Shown piece by piece: positions 1 through 7,916 of a stretch of DNA of 10,134 nucleotides. This stretch comes from Saprospiraceae bacterium (GTDB taxonomy: Bacteria > Bacteroidota > Bacteroidia > Chitinophagales > Saprospiraceae), in assembly GCA_020436865.1 (NCBI GenBank), contig JAGQXA010000364.1, positions 1-10,134 on the forward strand. The letters are read 5' to 3'. The notes beneath the pieces were generated by a model. It had not been told where the DNA came from, searched no databases, and saw only the letters and a list, made by a program, of their open reading frames with translations. Position 1 is the stretch's first letter. Each line of letters opens with the position of its first letter. A program made the translations under genes and the position numbers.

Positions 1-1164
1 GCGATAGGTGAGATGCCGTTCGAAAAGGCTGCTCTTCGATTTCGGATCGTCGTCCATCGCCTTCCACACACCGCCGTAGTAGGGCAAACCCAATATCAGC
101 TTCTTGCGATCGAGGCCGTCTTCCAGATAGCTGTACACGACATTCTCGATGCTCAACTCGTTATCGCCGGCATAGAGCGGCGCGATCGGGCCGTCGGTTT
201 CGCTAAAAGGGTGGTGAAAATCGTAGGCCGTAATGACGAAGAAATCGACGTATTTCTGCAAGGTATCCACCTCGTAATAGCGATGTTGAATGCGCCGGTT
301 CTTCGGGTCTTTGTACCGGTTGAGCTTGGGCAGCGACACCGTAAGCAGGTATCCATCCGCCGTCAGGCGGTCTTTTAGCCGCCGAATGAACCCCGACAGC
401 TTCTTTTCATACCCCGCCGGAAGGTTTTCGAAATTGAGGTCTACCCCATCGGCCTCCTGCAGTTTCAACAGCAGGGTGATACTGTCGACAAAGGTGCGCT
501 GCTGATTCGCGGCATTGTCGAGGAACAGCTTGTTTCCGGCCAGTTGGTGGCTTGTCACGGTCAGCAACACCTTGCAACTGTCGGTATGCGCCAGTTTCAC
601 CAGCTCGGTCTTCTTCCATTCTTCGATCACCTCCGGATTGGTGTAGGACCCGGTGGCGGGGTCGAGGTTATAGGCAAACCAGGCCACATGGGTCAGCAGT
701 TTGTATTGATACCCTTTGTAGGCGTCGCCCATCCAGTACGGATGCCAGCCGAACACCTTCATGGAGGCGTCGATCGGCGTCATGAAAGGATTCCGGTATT
801 TTTCATAAACGAGATCGGGGCTGAAGTAGTGGTCCCAATCGACGATGCCCAACTGACGAAGACTGTCGAAATACTGAAGCTCGTCCTGATGGATGTAATT
901 GAACACCGAGGCGTACTTCTCGAAGACCGGTTTTTCCGACTCGGCCGTTTCTTTTCCCAACTTCAGGAAGCCGAGCAATTTCTGCCACCAGGACGGTTCG
1001 GCCGGTTCCTCCTCGGCGCTCTCCTCCGTGCCGGCAGCCTGCTCGCCCGATTGCTCCCCGCTCTGCGCCTGCAAGTAAAAGGCCGTCCCATCCTTCGACA
1101 TCGTCGGGAGGAGTACCGGCAACAGGAGAAAGTACAAGGACACCAGCAGGGCTCTTTTCATCAT
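1..1164 (-). CDS. GH18 (chitinase-like) glycoside hydrolase, exported, C-terminus missing
   Basis: The frame stays open from the start at 1164 to the window edge (388 codons seen). Residues 1-22 form a hydrophobic signal or anchor segment, followed by an acidic Gln/Glu-rich linker (about 35-57) and an amphipathic stretch. The catalytic domain begins near KVFGWHPYW (136-144). The GH18 signature DGVDLNFE is at 239-246: the usual third Asp is Asn244, which the family pattern allows, and the proton donor Glu246 is present. ITAYDF (about 311-316) and LGLPYYGG (about 358-365) match later strands of the GH18 barrel. The family hydrolyses beta-1,4-GlcNAc polymers; peptidoglycan or glycoprotein glycans are also possible substrates and cannot be told apart here. 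The start is ATG at 1164, overlapping the upstream gene's TGA as ATGA; a second ATG follows at 1161. This indicates translational coupling. The missing part should complete the barrel and any C-terminal domain. Confidence 0.86.
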   Translation of the reverse strand, partial: MMKRALLVSLYFLLLPVLLPTMSKDGTAFYLQAQSGEQSGEQAAGTEESAEEEPAEPSWWQKLLGFLKLGKETAESEKPVFEKYASVFNYIHQDELQYFDSLRQLGIVDWDHYFSPDLVYEKYRNPFMTPIDASMKVFGWHPYWMGDAYKGYQYKLLTHVAWFAYNLDPATGSYTNPEVIEEWKKTELVKLAHTDSCKVLLTVTSHQLAGNKLFLDNAANQQRTFVDSITLLLKLQEADGVDLNFENLPAGYEKKLSGFIRRLKDRLTADGYLLTVSLPKLNRYKDPKNRRIQHRYYEVDTLQKYVDFFVITAYDFHHPFSETDGPIAPLYAGDNELSIENVVYSYLEDGLDRKKLILGLPYYGGVWKAMDDDPKSKSSLFERHLTYR

Positions 1165-2357
1165 TTGCAGGGTTCTTGGAACACGTTAATCTCTTTGATC
1201 TTCAACTCCTCGCTGGAGCTGTAGCTCAAGGGCGAGATATAGCAACCGATCATCTTCAGGCTGACCGGGATGGCGTCGACCGTATGATAATTGACGACCG
1301 AGAAATAGAGGTCGAAGTTTGCGGCCGTACTGCCCGCCTGATCCGCAGGGCAGGGCAGGAAGGGCAGGTCGGTACAATCCAACAGCGCATAGTAGCAGGG
1401 CGGCGAAGATAGCGGAAAGGCCGGCACATACTCCCGCAACGCCTTCGCATCGGGCGGATTGACCGGATCCCGGCGCACGACCTGTAGAAAGACGTCTTTC
1501 TGCAGAGAGTCGGTAAAGGCAAACAACACCTCTTCCCGGCAGAAGGTCGGCAGCACCTTCTGGAACCCCATACTATAAGCGCCCAGCGCTGCCGGCACGC
1601 CGGGCGGGGCCCATTCTTTGGGGATCGCCGCCTCCAACTCGTCATAGGCCTGCACGGCCTCACGCCCCAGGCCTACCCACAGGCCCAGGAAGGCCAGCGG
1701 CCCCACTTTTTCTGCCGCGAGGGGAATCTCGATCTTTTCGATCCGGACAGGAGAATCGAGTATGTTCAGGGTATTGGCCGGGCTCAGCTGCAGATCGGCC
1801 AATGGCACCCATGCCGTGTCGCGGGGGTTCTCCGCCCCACGCACATTCGCAAAGAAGGTCGTGTCGAAGATCTGGTACTGGGTATCCCGGGTCACCGCCG
1901 GGTACCTCACCAGTTCGACCATGGCAAACTTTTTTTGGAAAAACACCCACTTCTTGCTGCGGACCTTCAACTCGAGCGCACCCGTATCGCGCAAGACGAT
2001 GGTGTCCTGCAGGTTCAAATAGACCGATCGCAGTTCCTTTCCATTTTGCGACAGCACGATATCCTTGAGCTCTTTCATTCCCTCGGGCTGTACGGAAACG
2101 ATCAGCGTATCGTACTTTTCGAGGCGGGGGAAGGAAAGGGTGGTTCCTTTCGACCGGATCCGGTGGATCCCTCTCGGGTCGAGCTTCTCCGGAACACTGG
2201 CAGGAAGGACGATCCGGGTCACGCATCGCCGGTGGTGGATCCCTTCGCTATCGGTATACTTGAAATACCGGACGGTCGAATCGACGACGATCGGGGCCTG
2301 CGACCGAACCGGGCCGACAAAAAAGACCACACCGACGATCAAGGGGAGGATTTTCAT
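1161..2357 (-). CDS. Secreted protein of unknown family
   Basis: 398 residues starting at ATG 2357. The N-terminus is a clear Sec signal peptide (MKILPLIVGVVFFVGPVRSQ), with cleavage likely near SQA, so the product is periplasmic or exported. I recognise no family. The mature part is rich in short beta-strand-like stretches and contains seven cysteines, three of them clustered (SPPC, LLDC, LPCP) near residues 345-360. Disulfides are therefore plausible. It lies 75 nt downstream of the DUF4157 gene and overlaps the GH18 gene by 4 nt, so it is probably co-transcribed with both and coupled to the hydrolase. A role as a partner or structural companion of the GH18 protein is inference from this coupling only. 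Confidence 0.85.
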   Translation of the reverse strand: MKILPLIVGVVFFVGPVRSQAPIVVDSTVRYFKYTDSEGIHHRRCVTRIVLPASVPEKLDPRGIHRIRSKGTTLSFPRLEKYDTLIVSVQPEGMKELKDIVLSQNGKELRSVYLNLQDTIVLRDTGALELKVRSKKWVFFQKKFAMVELVRYPAVTRDTQYQIFDTTFFANVRGAENPRDTAWVPLADLQLSPANTLNILDSPVRIEKIEIPLAAEKVGPLAFLGLWVGLGREAVQAYDELEAAIPKEWAPPGVPAALGAYSMGFQKVLPTFCREEVLFAFTDSLQKDVFLQVVRRDPVNPPDAKALREYVPAFPLSSPPCYYALLDCTDLPFLPCPADQAGSTAANFDLYFSVVNYHTVDAIPVSLKMIGCYISPLSYSSSEELKIKEINVFQEPCK

Positions 2358-2403
2358 CAGAGCGAAATAGGGTTTATCACGTGTTCTTTACAGCCTGTCG
2401 TCG

Positions 2404-2430
2404 CTCTCCGGCAGGGGAGCCGCCGGCGAG
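2404..2430 (-). other. Imperfect hairpin just after the DUF4157 stop
   Basis: CTCTCCGGC (2404-2412) and GCCGGCGAG (2422-2430) can pair over 9 positions with one mismatch, leaving a 9-nt loop. The structure sits 2 nt past the TAG stop of the DUF4157 gene in the 75-nt gap before the secreted-protein gene. No T-tract follows on the minus strand, so it is not a classic intrinsic terminator. It could partly terminate transcription, or set a processing or stability boundary between the first gene and the two coupled genes. The gap holds nothing else recognisable. Confidence 0.35.
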
Positions 2431-2432
2431 GC

Positions 2433-3008
2433 CTAGAGACCGGCGGCCTTCTTTCCGAGGCGATCGGCCTCTCTTTCGAAATGCGGGTTGTCATTGACCG
2501 GCAATCCGGCAGCTTCCGTGGTGGGTTTGACGATACCCTTGCGTTGTTGGACGACGTGGGCAAGCTCGTGCCCCAACAGCTCCTGCCCGCTTCTGGTGTC
2601 GGGCTTGAACTGTCCCGGAGCGAAATGTACCTGATTGCCCTGGGTAAAGGCCAGGGCGCCGACCTGCGGCGCTTTCTGCGAGTTGGCGTGGATCTTCACG
2701 TCGGAAAAATCGGAGTTCATGGCCGTTTCCATCTTGGCCTGCACTTCGGTGGACATCCCGTCGTTTTGCCGCTGCACTACCCCACCCTGGGCAGAAGCCG
2801 TCCCGGCGAACTTGCCCTGCAACAATTCCTCTTCTTCCGGGCCGCTCATGCGTTGGATCGCACGCACCAGCTTTCCCTGCACGACCGCTGCGGAGCGCTG
2901 ATCGGCAAAGAGCGGGCTGCCCGAGCGTGCGCCTTTCTTTTTTTGACCGACGACCACGGCATTGGCTCGACTGCTGGTCTGTTTCGCGGAGGAGGCAGGG
3001 GTTTTCAT
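2433..3008 (-). CDS. DUF4157 (eCIS core domain) putative zinc metallopeptidase
   Basis: 191 residues from ATG 3008. An in-frame TTG at 3023 would add five residues but is less likely. The N-terminal 55 residues are basic and low-complexity, with a segment (SPLFADQRSAAVVQGKL, 31-47) resembling the 'DNRPEA..QRKLQ' stretch common in these proteins. The DUF4157 core follows: DVKIHANS (103-110), FTQGNQVHFAPGQF (121-134) and HELAHVVQQ (147-155), which carries the HExxH zinc site. The C-terminal FEREAD (177-182) probably supplies a third ligand. There is no signal peptide. The family is a strong marker of extracellular contractile injection system loci and of some toxins, where it acts as a leader or protease module. 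This copy has no attached effector domain, so it is either a free-standing peptidase or an accessory. It is the first gene of the minus-strand unit and is transcribed divergently from the STAND operon. Confidence 0.9.
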   Translation of the reverse strand: MKTPASSAKQTSSRANAVVVGQKKKGARSGSPLFADQRSAAVVQGKLVRAIQRMSGPEEEELLQGKFAGTASAQGGVVQRQNDGMSTEVQAKMETAMNSDFSDVKIHANSQKAPQVGALAFTQGNQVHFAPGQFKPDTRSGQELLGHELAHVVQQRKGIVKPTTEAAGLPVNDNPHFEREADRLGKKAAGL

Positions 3009-3039
3009 AGGAGCTGTTTTCAAGTATTCGGAAATGACC

Positions 3040-3070
3040 CAAAGTAAATGTACAAAAAATTTCCGTGCAA
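3040..3070 (-). promoter_or_regulatory. Candidate promoter for the DUF4157 unit
   Basis: Read on the minus strand: a -33-like TTG (3070-3068), a 20-nt spacer, then TTACTTTG (3047-3040), which matches the Bacteroidota -7 consensus TAnnTTTG except at the second base. It would place transcription start near 3033, about 25 nt upstream of ATG 3008. This is a consensus match by eye only. Confidence 0.35.
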
Positions 3071-3085
3071 GGCAGCAGCACCCTC

Positions 3086-3093
3086 TACTTTTG
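3086..3093 (+). promoter_or_regulatory. Candidate -7 element for the STAND operon
   Basis: TACTTTTG matches the Bacteroidota -7 consensus TAnnTTTG exactly. No good TTG is seen at the expected -33 spacing. Use of this site would give a 5' leader of roughly 140 nt before ATG 3243, long enough to hold leader regulation, although no known riboswitch is recognised in it. Confidence 0.35.
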
Positions 3094-3242
3094 CCGCAGG
3101 GCAGAGCGCGCGCCTTTGAGAATCGCGTTTTTTGCCTTACCTTGAAACACCGTTGTTCTTCCGGGTTTGCAAAGTTCTCCGGAGGAAGGCGGTCAGCTCC
3201 GACTTACCCAATCAGCACCAAACGCCTAGCAAACCCGCCTAC

Positions 3243-6200
3243 ATGGAAAAGAGCACGCCCAAATACGCCGACTTTTTCCAGCAGTTGCCGAATAAGTTCT
3301 ATTTCCAGCGCAACGAATTGACGGAAGACCTGAGTTGGAAACTTCGCAATACGGAGTTCCTCGCGGTGCTTGGCAAGCCCGGCGCCGGAAAATCCTCGCT
3401 GGTCAAGGAGGAATTGGTCAAGTCGCTCACCGGCGGAAAGAAGGTTGCCGGCCGATTCGGCACGACCTGGCGGATCAGCAAGACCTACACCCACCGCAAT
3501 CCGATCGACAACCTGGCCGGCGCGATCTTTTCCCAGCTGCGCAACAGGGATCCCCAGTTTCTCAACAAGATCCGCCACACCCTGCGCTCCGGAAGTTCCG
3601 GCCTCGTGGAGGTGTACCAGCAGTATATCGCGCCGGAGGTGGCCGGCGACGATGGCTACAACTTGCTGATCGTCATCGATCAGGTGGAGGACATCTTTCG
3701 CTACAAGAAATTCGAGGACAGCATCGGAGAGGAAGCAGGAGCGCTGGAAGACGTGCTCTTTTTCAATTTGTTGCTCAATGCCGTCCAGGAAAAGATCGGC
3801 ATCTATTTCCTGCTGATCATCGATATCAAGTACCTCGATCTATTTACGAAGTATCGCGGGTTGAGCGAACTGATCAATGAAAACCGATTCTACATCCCCT
3901 CGATCGGTTTTCAGGAACTCGACGACCAGATCCCCGACCTCCCATTGCCCCTGGTACAGCTGATCCGGCGCGATTGCGAGCAACTGTTTCGTCAAAACGA
4001 CCCTTTCGCCGTGGCCAAGATCCGCATGGGCCTGTACCTGCTGTCGCAAGAATTCGACGATCGGACGGGCGCCGACCAGCCGGAGCCGGACCTGCTCGAT
4101 TTCTACCGGAATGACCTGAAGGGGATCGGAGGGGCCATGAACTCCTTCGCCGAGTCGATCTTCGCGAACCTGCACGAGACGGAGCAACTTCTCTGCGAAC
4201 GCATGTTCAAGGCCATCAGTCTGTACAACACGGCCGACGACGGTCTGGCCCTCCGCAAGCCCATGCTGGGAAAAACCCTTTTTCCGGTTTGCACCCGCGA
4301 TCTGCAGCCTGCCCTCCCCTTGCCTCAGCACGGCAATCCTCCGACCGCTGCCGAAGCGACCGTCCTGGAGTATTACGATCTCGATCAGCTGATCAAGAAA
4401 TTCAATACGGGCGTATTCAGAGTGATCAACAAGATCACGCCGGGACGGTGGGACGTGGTCGACGGCGATCTTTCCGATCAAACCATCGTCGATCTGGCCG
4501 ACCGGGCCCTGATCAACAACTGGATCCGGATGCGGGCCTGGATCTTCCTGGAAACCCGCAACGCCAGCATCTATCTGAATCTGGTCGAAGACAGCCTGCA
4601 CTACTACAAGGATCAAGGGACCACCCTGCCGGCCGGTGCGGATCAGGAATCACAGCTCACCCCGTCGCGAAGCAAGTTCTGGAGCACGCAGAGCCTGGAA
4701 ACGATCGTGCGCCAGCCCCGGCGACTGCTGACCCGCCTCCTTTCCCGCCGGTATTATGAGACGGAGAAATTGCTGGCCGAGATCGAAAGCCGCCCCAAGA
4801 CCGGCCTGTATGAAGAAGGGAAGTTGGAAAGCACGCGGGAATTCTGGCTCACGACCAATCCGAATGCCGCCTGGGCAAGCCAATACTATCCGCTGCAGTT
4901 GCAATCGATCAAGGCAGAAAGGCCCCCTGAAGATGCCGAGAAGATCGAACGGGTCGCCAGGCAATTCCCCTCGAGCCTGCAGATGGCCTACAGCTTTCTG
5001 CGCAGCAGCGTCGAGCAAAGCATTGAGCTCAGCAATCTGAAAAAGGCCTTGCAGGAAGCCCGCCTGCGGTTTTTCAAGAACCTCAACATCCTGATCGGGA
5101 TCGTGCTCGTGATCGCCGTGGCCTTCGCCATCTGGGCCTTCATCGAAAAGAACGCCGCAAACCGGATGCGCACCCACCTGGAACTGCACAATTTCATCAA
5201 TGTGCTCAGTCAAACCCAGATCATCTTCGACAACCCCCGGGATCCGACCAAAAAGGATAACATTACCTTCAACCAGCTGAAGGATACCATCATCCTCGAT
5301 CGCAAGGTCAAAGACAATGCCGACGTACTGGACCTGTTGGAGAAATATCGTTTCCTCGACCTGCCCGGCGACAGCCTGCACCTGTCAGCTGCCTTCAAAA
5401 CCAAATACCGGGCCCTGTCCGAGCGCTCGATCATGGCGATCTGGAGCTTGTACGAAGTGCTGAAAACCAACATAAATCGCAAGGACTCCATCCTTTCCCG
5501 CGTCGAAGAAATGTTGCAGATCGGTTCGGAGACCCAGCCGAACATCTACTCGTCCAAGGAATACCCCGATTCCTTCTTCCAGTATCCTTATCTCTACCAC
5601 GCCCTGCAAGAGCATCTCGATACGATCGACAACAAGGATTACTTCCTGCAACATTCTTCCTTCGTATCGACCTTCTCTTCCAACCCGCAGAATGAAGACC
5701 AGTTCGCCTTCGGCGACGTCAACGGAAACATCGTGGTGCATTACAGTCCGGACGTAGAAGACGACAAGCCGCTTTCGCTGATCAGCCCGGACAAGGGCAT
5801 TGCCGTTTTGAACTATTCGACCGACGGCGAACGTCTCTATGCCGGCACCAACGACGGCAAGCTGTACCGCTACGACGATCTGCTGCACTATTTCCCCGGC
5901 ATTCCCATCCCCTCGCCGATCGATATTTTCACCGCCGACGACCGGATCGTCTTCATCGGCAACACGCACGATCCTAAACTGCTGGTGGTAGCCACCCAAT
6001 TCGCCGTCACCCTGTTGGCCGAGCGCCCTTCCGGAGAGCTCCAGCCCGTCGACCGTTACCCCATCGCCGGCGAACTACCGATCTTGCGTTGTGCGGCAGC
6101 TGCCAACCACGGCGGCAATCTGTACTTCTTCGGTGGGAAAGACCGAACGCTGGTCTTCCGCCTGTCCGATCGCCGCCGGATCCAGCTTTTCAAAACGTTC

Positions 6201-6665
6201 GAACATCCCGGGATCACCATCACGGCCATCGGCCTGAGCGACGAGCATGCGCGGACCATCGACAACGAAGTGGTGGCCGCGATCGCCCTGGGCAGCGAGA
6301 GCGGGGTGGTCTGGATCGAACGCCTGGAACAGTTCCTCGCCCGGGAGCCGGCCGTATTGAAAGCGGCCGATGGGGTCGACTATCACGAATCGGCCGTCTC
6401 GAGCCTGCTGTTCAACCACGCCTTCCCCCAAATGGCCTCGGCCAGCCTCGACGGCAGCATCCGCCTGTGGAATTTGCGCTTCATGAATACGGGCTTCGAC
6501 AACGTGCGACTGGAAGACAAGAAACAAGGGGTGTGGAACCTTTGCTATATTAACGCAGACCAGCTGGTCGCAACCGAAAACTCCAACATCAAGATCTGGA
6601 GCACCAATATCCTGCAACTCATGAAAGCGCTGAAATTGGAAGAAGCCAAGTACCGGAACGAATGA
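3243..6665 (+). CDS. Membrane-anchored STAND NTPase (nSTAND1-like) with WD40 propeller
   Basis: 1140 residues from ATG 3243; the 5' extension to TTG 3132 is not favoured. FYFQR just before the NTPase core resembles the 'FFGR' entry motif of nSTAND1 proteins. Walker A GKPGAGKSS is at 44-52. Walker B is LLIVIDQVED with D146 and E149, the typical STAND 'DQxE' form. DRALINNWIRMRAWI (420 onward) matches the winged-helix signature 'HEALLRxWxxLxxWL', with Asp for the usual His. A helical segment follows, then one transmembrane helix (about 615-633). The C-terminal half ends in beta-propeller repeats (about 820-1130), clearest at SASLDGSIRLWNL, about 1065-1078. STAND proteins are NTP-dependent switches that assemble on sensing a ligand, here perhaps through the propeller. 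There is no fused effector, so output must come from partners: the next gene starts 1 nt after this stop. Which side of the membrane the propeller occupies is unclear. Confidence 0.92.
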   Translation: MEKSTPKYADFFQQLPNKFYFQRNELTEDLSWKLRNTEFLAVLGKPGAGKSSLVKEELVKSLTGGKKVAGRFGTTWRISKTYTHRNPIDNLAGAIFSQLRNRDPQFLNKIRHTLRSGSSGLVEVYQQYIAPEVAGDDGYNLLIVIDQVEDIFRYKKFEDSIGEEAGALEDVLFFNLLLNAVQEKIGIYFLLIIDIKYLDLFTKYRGLSELINENRFYIPSIGFQELDDQIPDLPLPLVQLIRRDCEQLFRQNDPFAVAKIRMGLYLLSQEFDDRTGADQPEPDLLDFYRNDLKGIGGAMNSFAESIFANLHETEQLLCERMFKAISLYNTADDGLALRKPMLGKTLFPVCTRDLQPALPLPQHGNPPTAAEATVLEYYDLDQLIKKFNTGVFRVINKITPGRWDVVDGDLSDQTIVDLADRALINNWIRMRAWIFLETRNASIYLNLVEDSLHYYKDQGTTLPAGADQESQLTPSRSKFWSTQSLETIVRQPRRLLTRLLSRRYYETEKLLAEIESRPKTGLYEEGKLESTREFWLTTNPNAAWASQYYPLQLQSIKAERPPEDAEKIERVARQFPSSLQMAYSFLRSSVEQSIELSNLKKALQEARLRFFKNLNILIGIVLVIAVAFAIWAFIEKNAANRMRTHLELHNFINVLSQTQIIFDNPRDPTKKDNITFNQLKDTIILDRKVKDNADVLDLLEKYRFLDLPGDSLHLSAAFKTKYRALSERSIMAIWSLYEVLKTNINRKDSILSRVEEMLQIGSETQPNIYSSKEYPDSFFQYPYLYHALQEHLDTIDNKDYFLQHSSFVSTFSSNPQNEDQFAFGDVNGNIVVHYSPDVEDDKPLSLISPDKGIAVLNYSTDGERLYAGTNDGKLYRYDDLLHYFPGIPIPSPIDIFTADDRIVFIGNTHDPKLLVVATQFAVTLLAERPSGELQPVDRYPIAGELPILRCAAAANHGGNLYFFGGKDRTLVFRLSDRRRIQLFKTFEHPGITITAIGLSDEHARTIDNEVVAAIALGSESGVVWIERLEQFLAREPAVLKAADGVDYHESAVSSLLFNHAFPQMASASLDGSIRLWNLRFMNTGFDNVRLEDKKQGVWNLCYINADQLVATENSNIKIWSTNILQLMKALKLEEAKYRNE

Positions 6666-6666
6666 C

Positions 6667-7896
6667 ATGGCCCTGAGTAAGATACCCACCGATCACTTCC
6701 TGGCCGAACTCGGCCATGCCCGGCGATCTGTCAAGGCCTTCATCCCGGCGATCGCGGGGCTGCGCCTTTTCCTCCTGCTACTGGAACTGGCGAAGAAAGG
6801 CGTTCGCGTGGAGATCGTTCTGCCGGCCTCTTTACTCCCAAAACTCGACCTGAAAGAAGCCTACTTTCAAAACCTGCAACGGGCCGGCGGGCGGGCGTTC
6901 CTGTTTCCGGACGACCAGCTGCCCCTGCCGGGACCCCGGCAGTTCTTTGCGCTGATCGATGAAGAGGAGGTCCTCTACGAATCGGCCCTCGACCCGGCGG
7001 CCCTACACCGCAGCAGACAGGAAACCGATTACCTCCGCTTTCAGCGGTTATACGATCGCCTGCAACCGAACTGCCGGGCGATCACCGCACCTCCTCCTCC
7101 CGGCGACGATCCCCGGGACGCATCACCTTCGGCCTCGCGGCGCGCACTCCGACGGCCGCAGCTGCACATCCGCCTGTCGGCCGACCGCCCGGAGGCTCTC
7201 CCCGACGAGACGTTCACCCTGGAATGGCACGTACAGGGCGCCGATCGCATCTGGTTCAATCACGGCATCGGCGAGGTGCCCGGAAAGGGGATCAAGCTCG
7301 TGGCGATCAAACAGACCACCGAATTCGAACTCACCGCCGAAAACCGGCAGGAGCGGCAGTCGAGAACCCTGACGGTGCGCATCTCGGAAGCGCCCCGCGT
7401 CGAATACCGGCTGACCACCACCGATCCGGTCACGGAGGAAGAGATCGCGCTGACCAGCCGCGACGATCTCCCCGACCACTACGCCATCATCGAGGGTCAG
7501 GTGCTTCGCCTGTCCTGGAGATCCTTCAACGCCCAGTCGCTCGAGATCGACGGGATCGGGCCGGTAGAACTGAGCGGGTTCCGGATACTCGTTCCCGAAA
7601 AACTCACCGCATTCACCTTCCAGGCCAGAGGAGAAAAAGGCACAGCCGTGCGCACGGTGGTCGTCAATGTCTTCCCGATTCCCCGCATCACGCAATTGTA
7701 CAGCGCCAAGCCTCCCGAAGTGGAGATCCGCACCTCCGTAGAGTTTTCCGAGCCTTCCATCCCTCTATGGTTGGATATCCCGGAAAATCAGGATAAATTA
7801 AAGGCGGCATCCGCTCTCCCGGACGGCGCGCGGCCGGAAAGGGGGATCTGGGGCCTGCTAAAGCGACTCTTTACCGGAAAGGGATCCTCGCCTTGA
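6667..7896 (+). CDS. Degenerate PLD-like domain with two Ig-like domains
   Basis: 409 residues with no signal peptide and no membrane helix. Residues 1-135 follow the pattern of a phospholipase D-like (HKD) half-domain: helix, LLELAKKGVRVEIVL strand, then PRQFFALID where HxK(x)4D should be. The His and Lys positions are R91 and F93; only D98 remains, and the following 'GSxN' is ESAL. Catalysis is therefore unlikely and a binding role is inferred. A Pro/Ser/Arg-rich linker (about 137-162) leads to two Ig-like beta-sandwiches (about 165-241 and 274-337). Both show the pattern 'W-x5-A-x2-(I/L)-x-(F/I)-x2-G-(I/P)', then a T-x-F strand and a terminal V-x-V strand. The start at 6667 comes 1 nt after the STAND stop (TGACATG), so the two are surely co-translated. 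It is probably a cytoplasmic adaptor for the STAND protein. The PLD assignment is by pattern only. Confidence 0.85.
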   Translation: MALSKIPTDHFLAELGHARRSVKAFIPAIAGLRLFLLLLELAKKGVRVEIVLPASLLPKLDLKEAYFQNLQRAGGRAFLFPDDQLPLPGPRQFFALIDEEEVLYESALDPAALHRSRQETDYLRFQRLYDRLQPNCRAITAPPPPGDDPRDASPSASRRALRRPQLHIRLSADRPEALPDETFTLEWHVQGADRIWFNHGIGEVPGKGIKLVAIKQTTEFELTAENRQERQSRTLTVRISEAPRVEYRLTTTDPVTEEEIALTSRDDLPDHYAIIEGQVLRLSWRSFNAQSLEIDGIGPVELSGFRILVPEKLTAFTFQARGEKGTAVRTVVVNVFPIPRITQLYSAKPPEVEIRTSVEFSEPSIPLWLDIPENQDKLKAASALPDGARPERGIWGLLKRLFTGKGSSP

Positions 7897-7916
7897 ATCC
7901 TTCATAAACCTCCTGC

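Larger units (their letters stand above)
3009..3242. promoter_or_regulatory. Divergent intergenic region driving both operons
   Basis: 234 nt lie between the ATG codons of the DUF4157 gene (minus) and the STAND gene (plus). Both units must start here unless transcripts enter from elsewhere, which makes it the natural control point for co-regulation. No RNA gene is recognisable. A plus-strand reading from TTG 3132 is open into the STAND frame, but its predicted 37 residues look unlike the start of this family, so the region is treated as non-coding. Confidence 0.55.

Noticed and set aside
544..1224. Plus-strand open frame of about 226 codons
   Set aside because: It lies opposite the GH18 gene, whose catalytic motif and barrel strands are clear on the minus strand; the plus-strand translation shows no recognisable domain.
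1935..3047. Plus-strand open frame of about 370 codons
   Set aside because: It spans the antisense of the secreted-protein gene and the DUF4157 gene. The real minus-strand proteins have a signal peptide and the HELAH motif; this frame is a GC-rich shadow.
3132..3242. TTG-initiated N-terminal extension of the STAND protein
   Set aside because: The added 37 residues resemble nothing at the start of this family, and ATG 3243 places the FxFxR entry motif and Walker A at usual distances.
3840..4616. Minus-strand open frame of about 258 codons inside the STAND gene
   Set aside because: The STAND frame is continuous with recognisable motifs on both sides; the antisense translation has no domain pattern.
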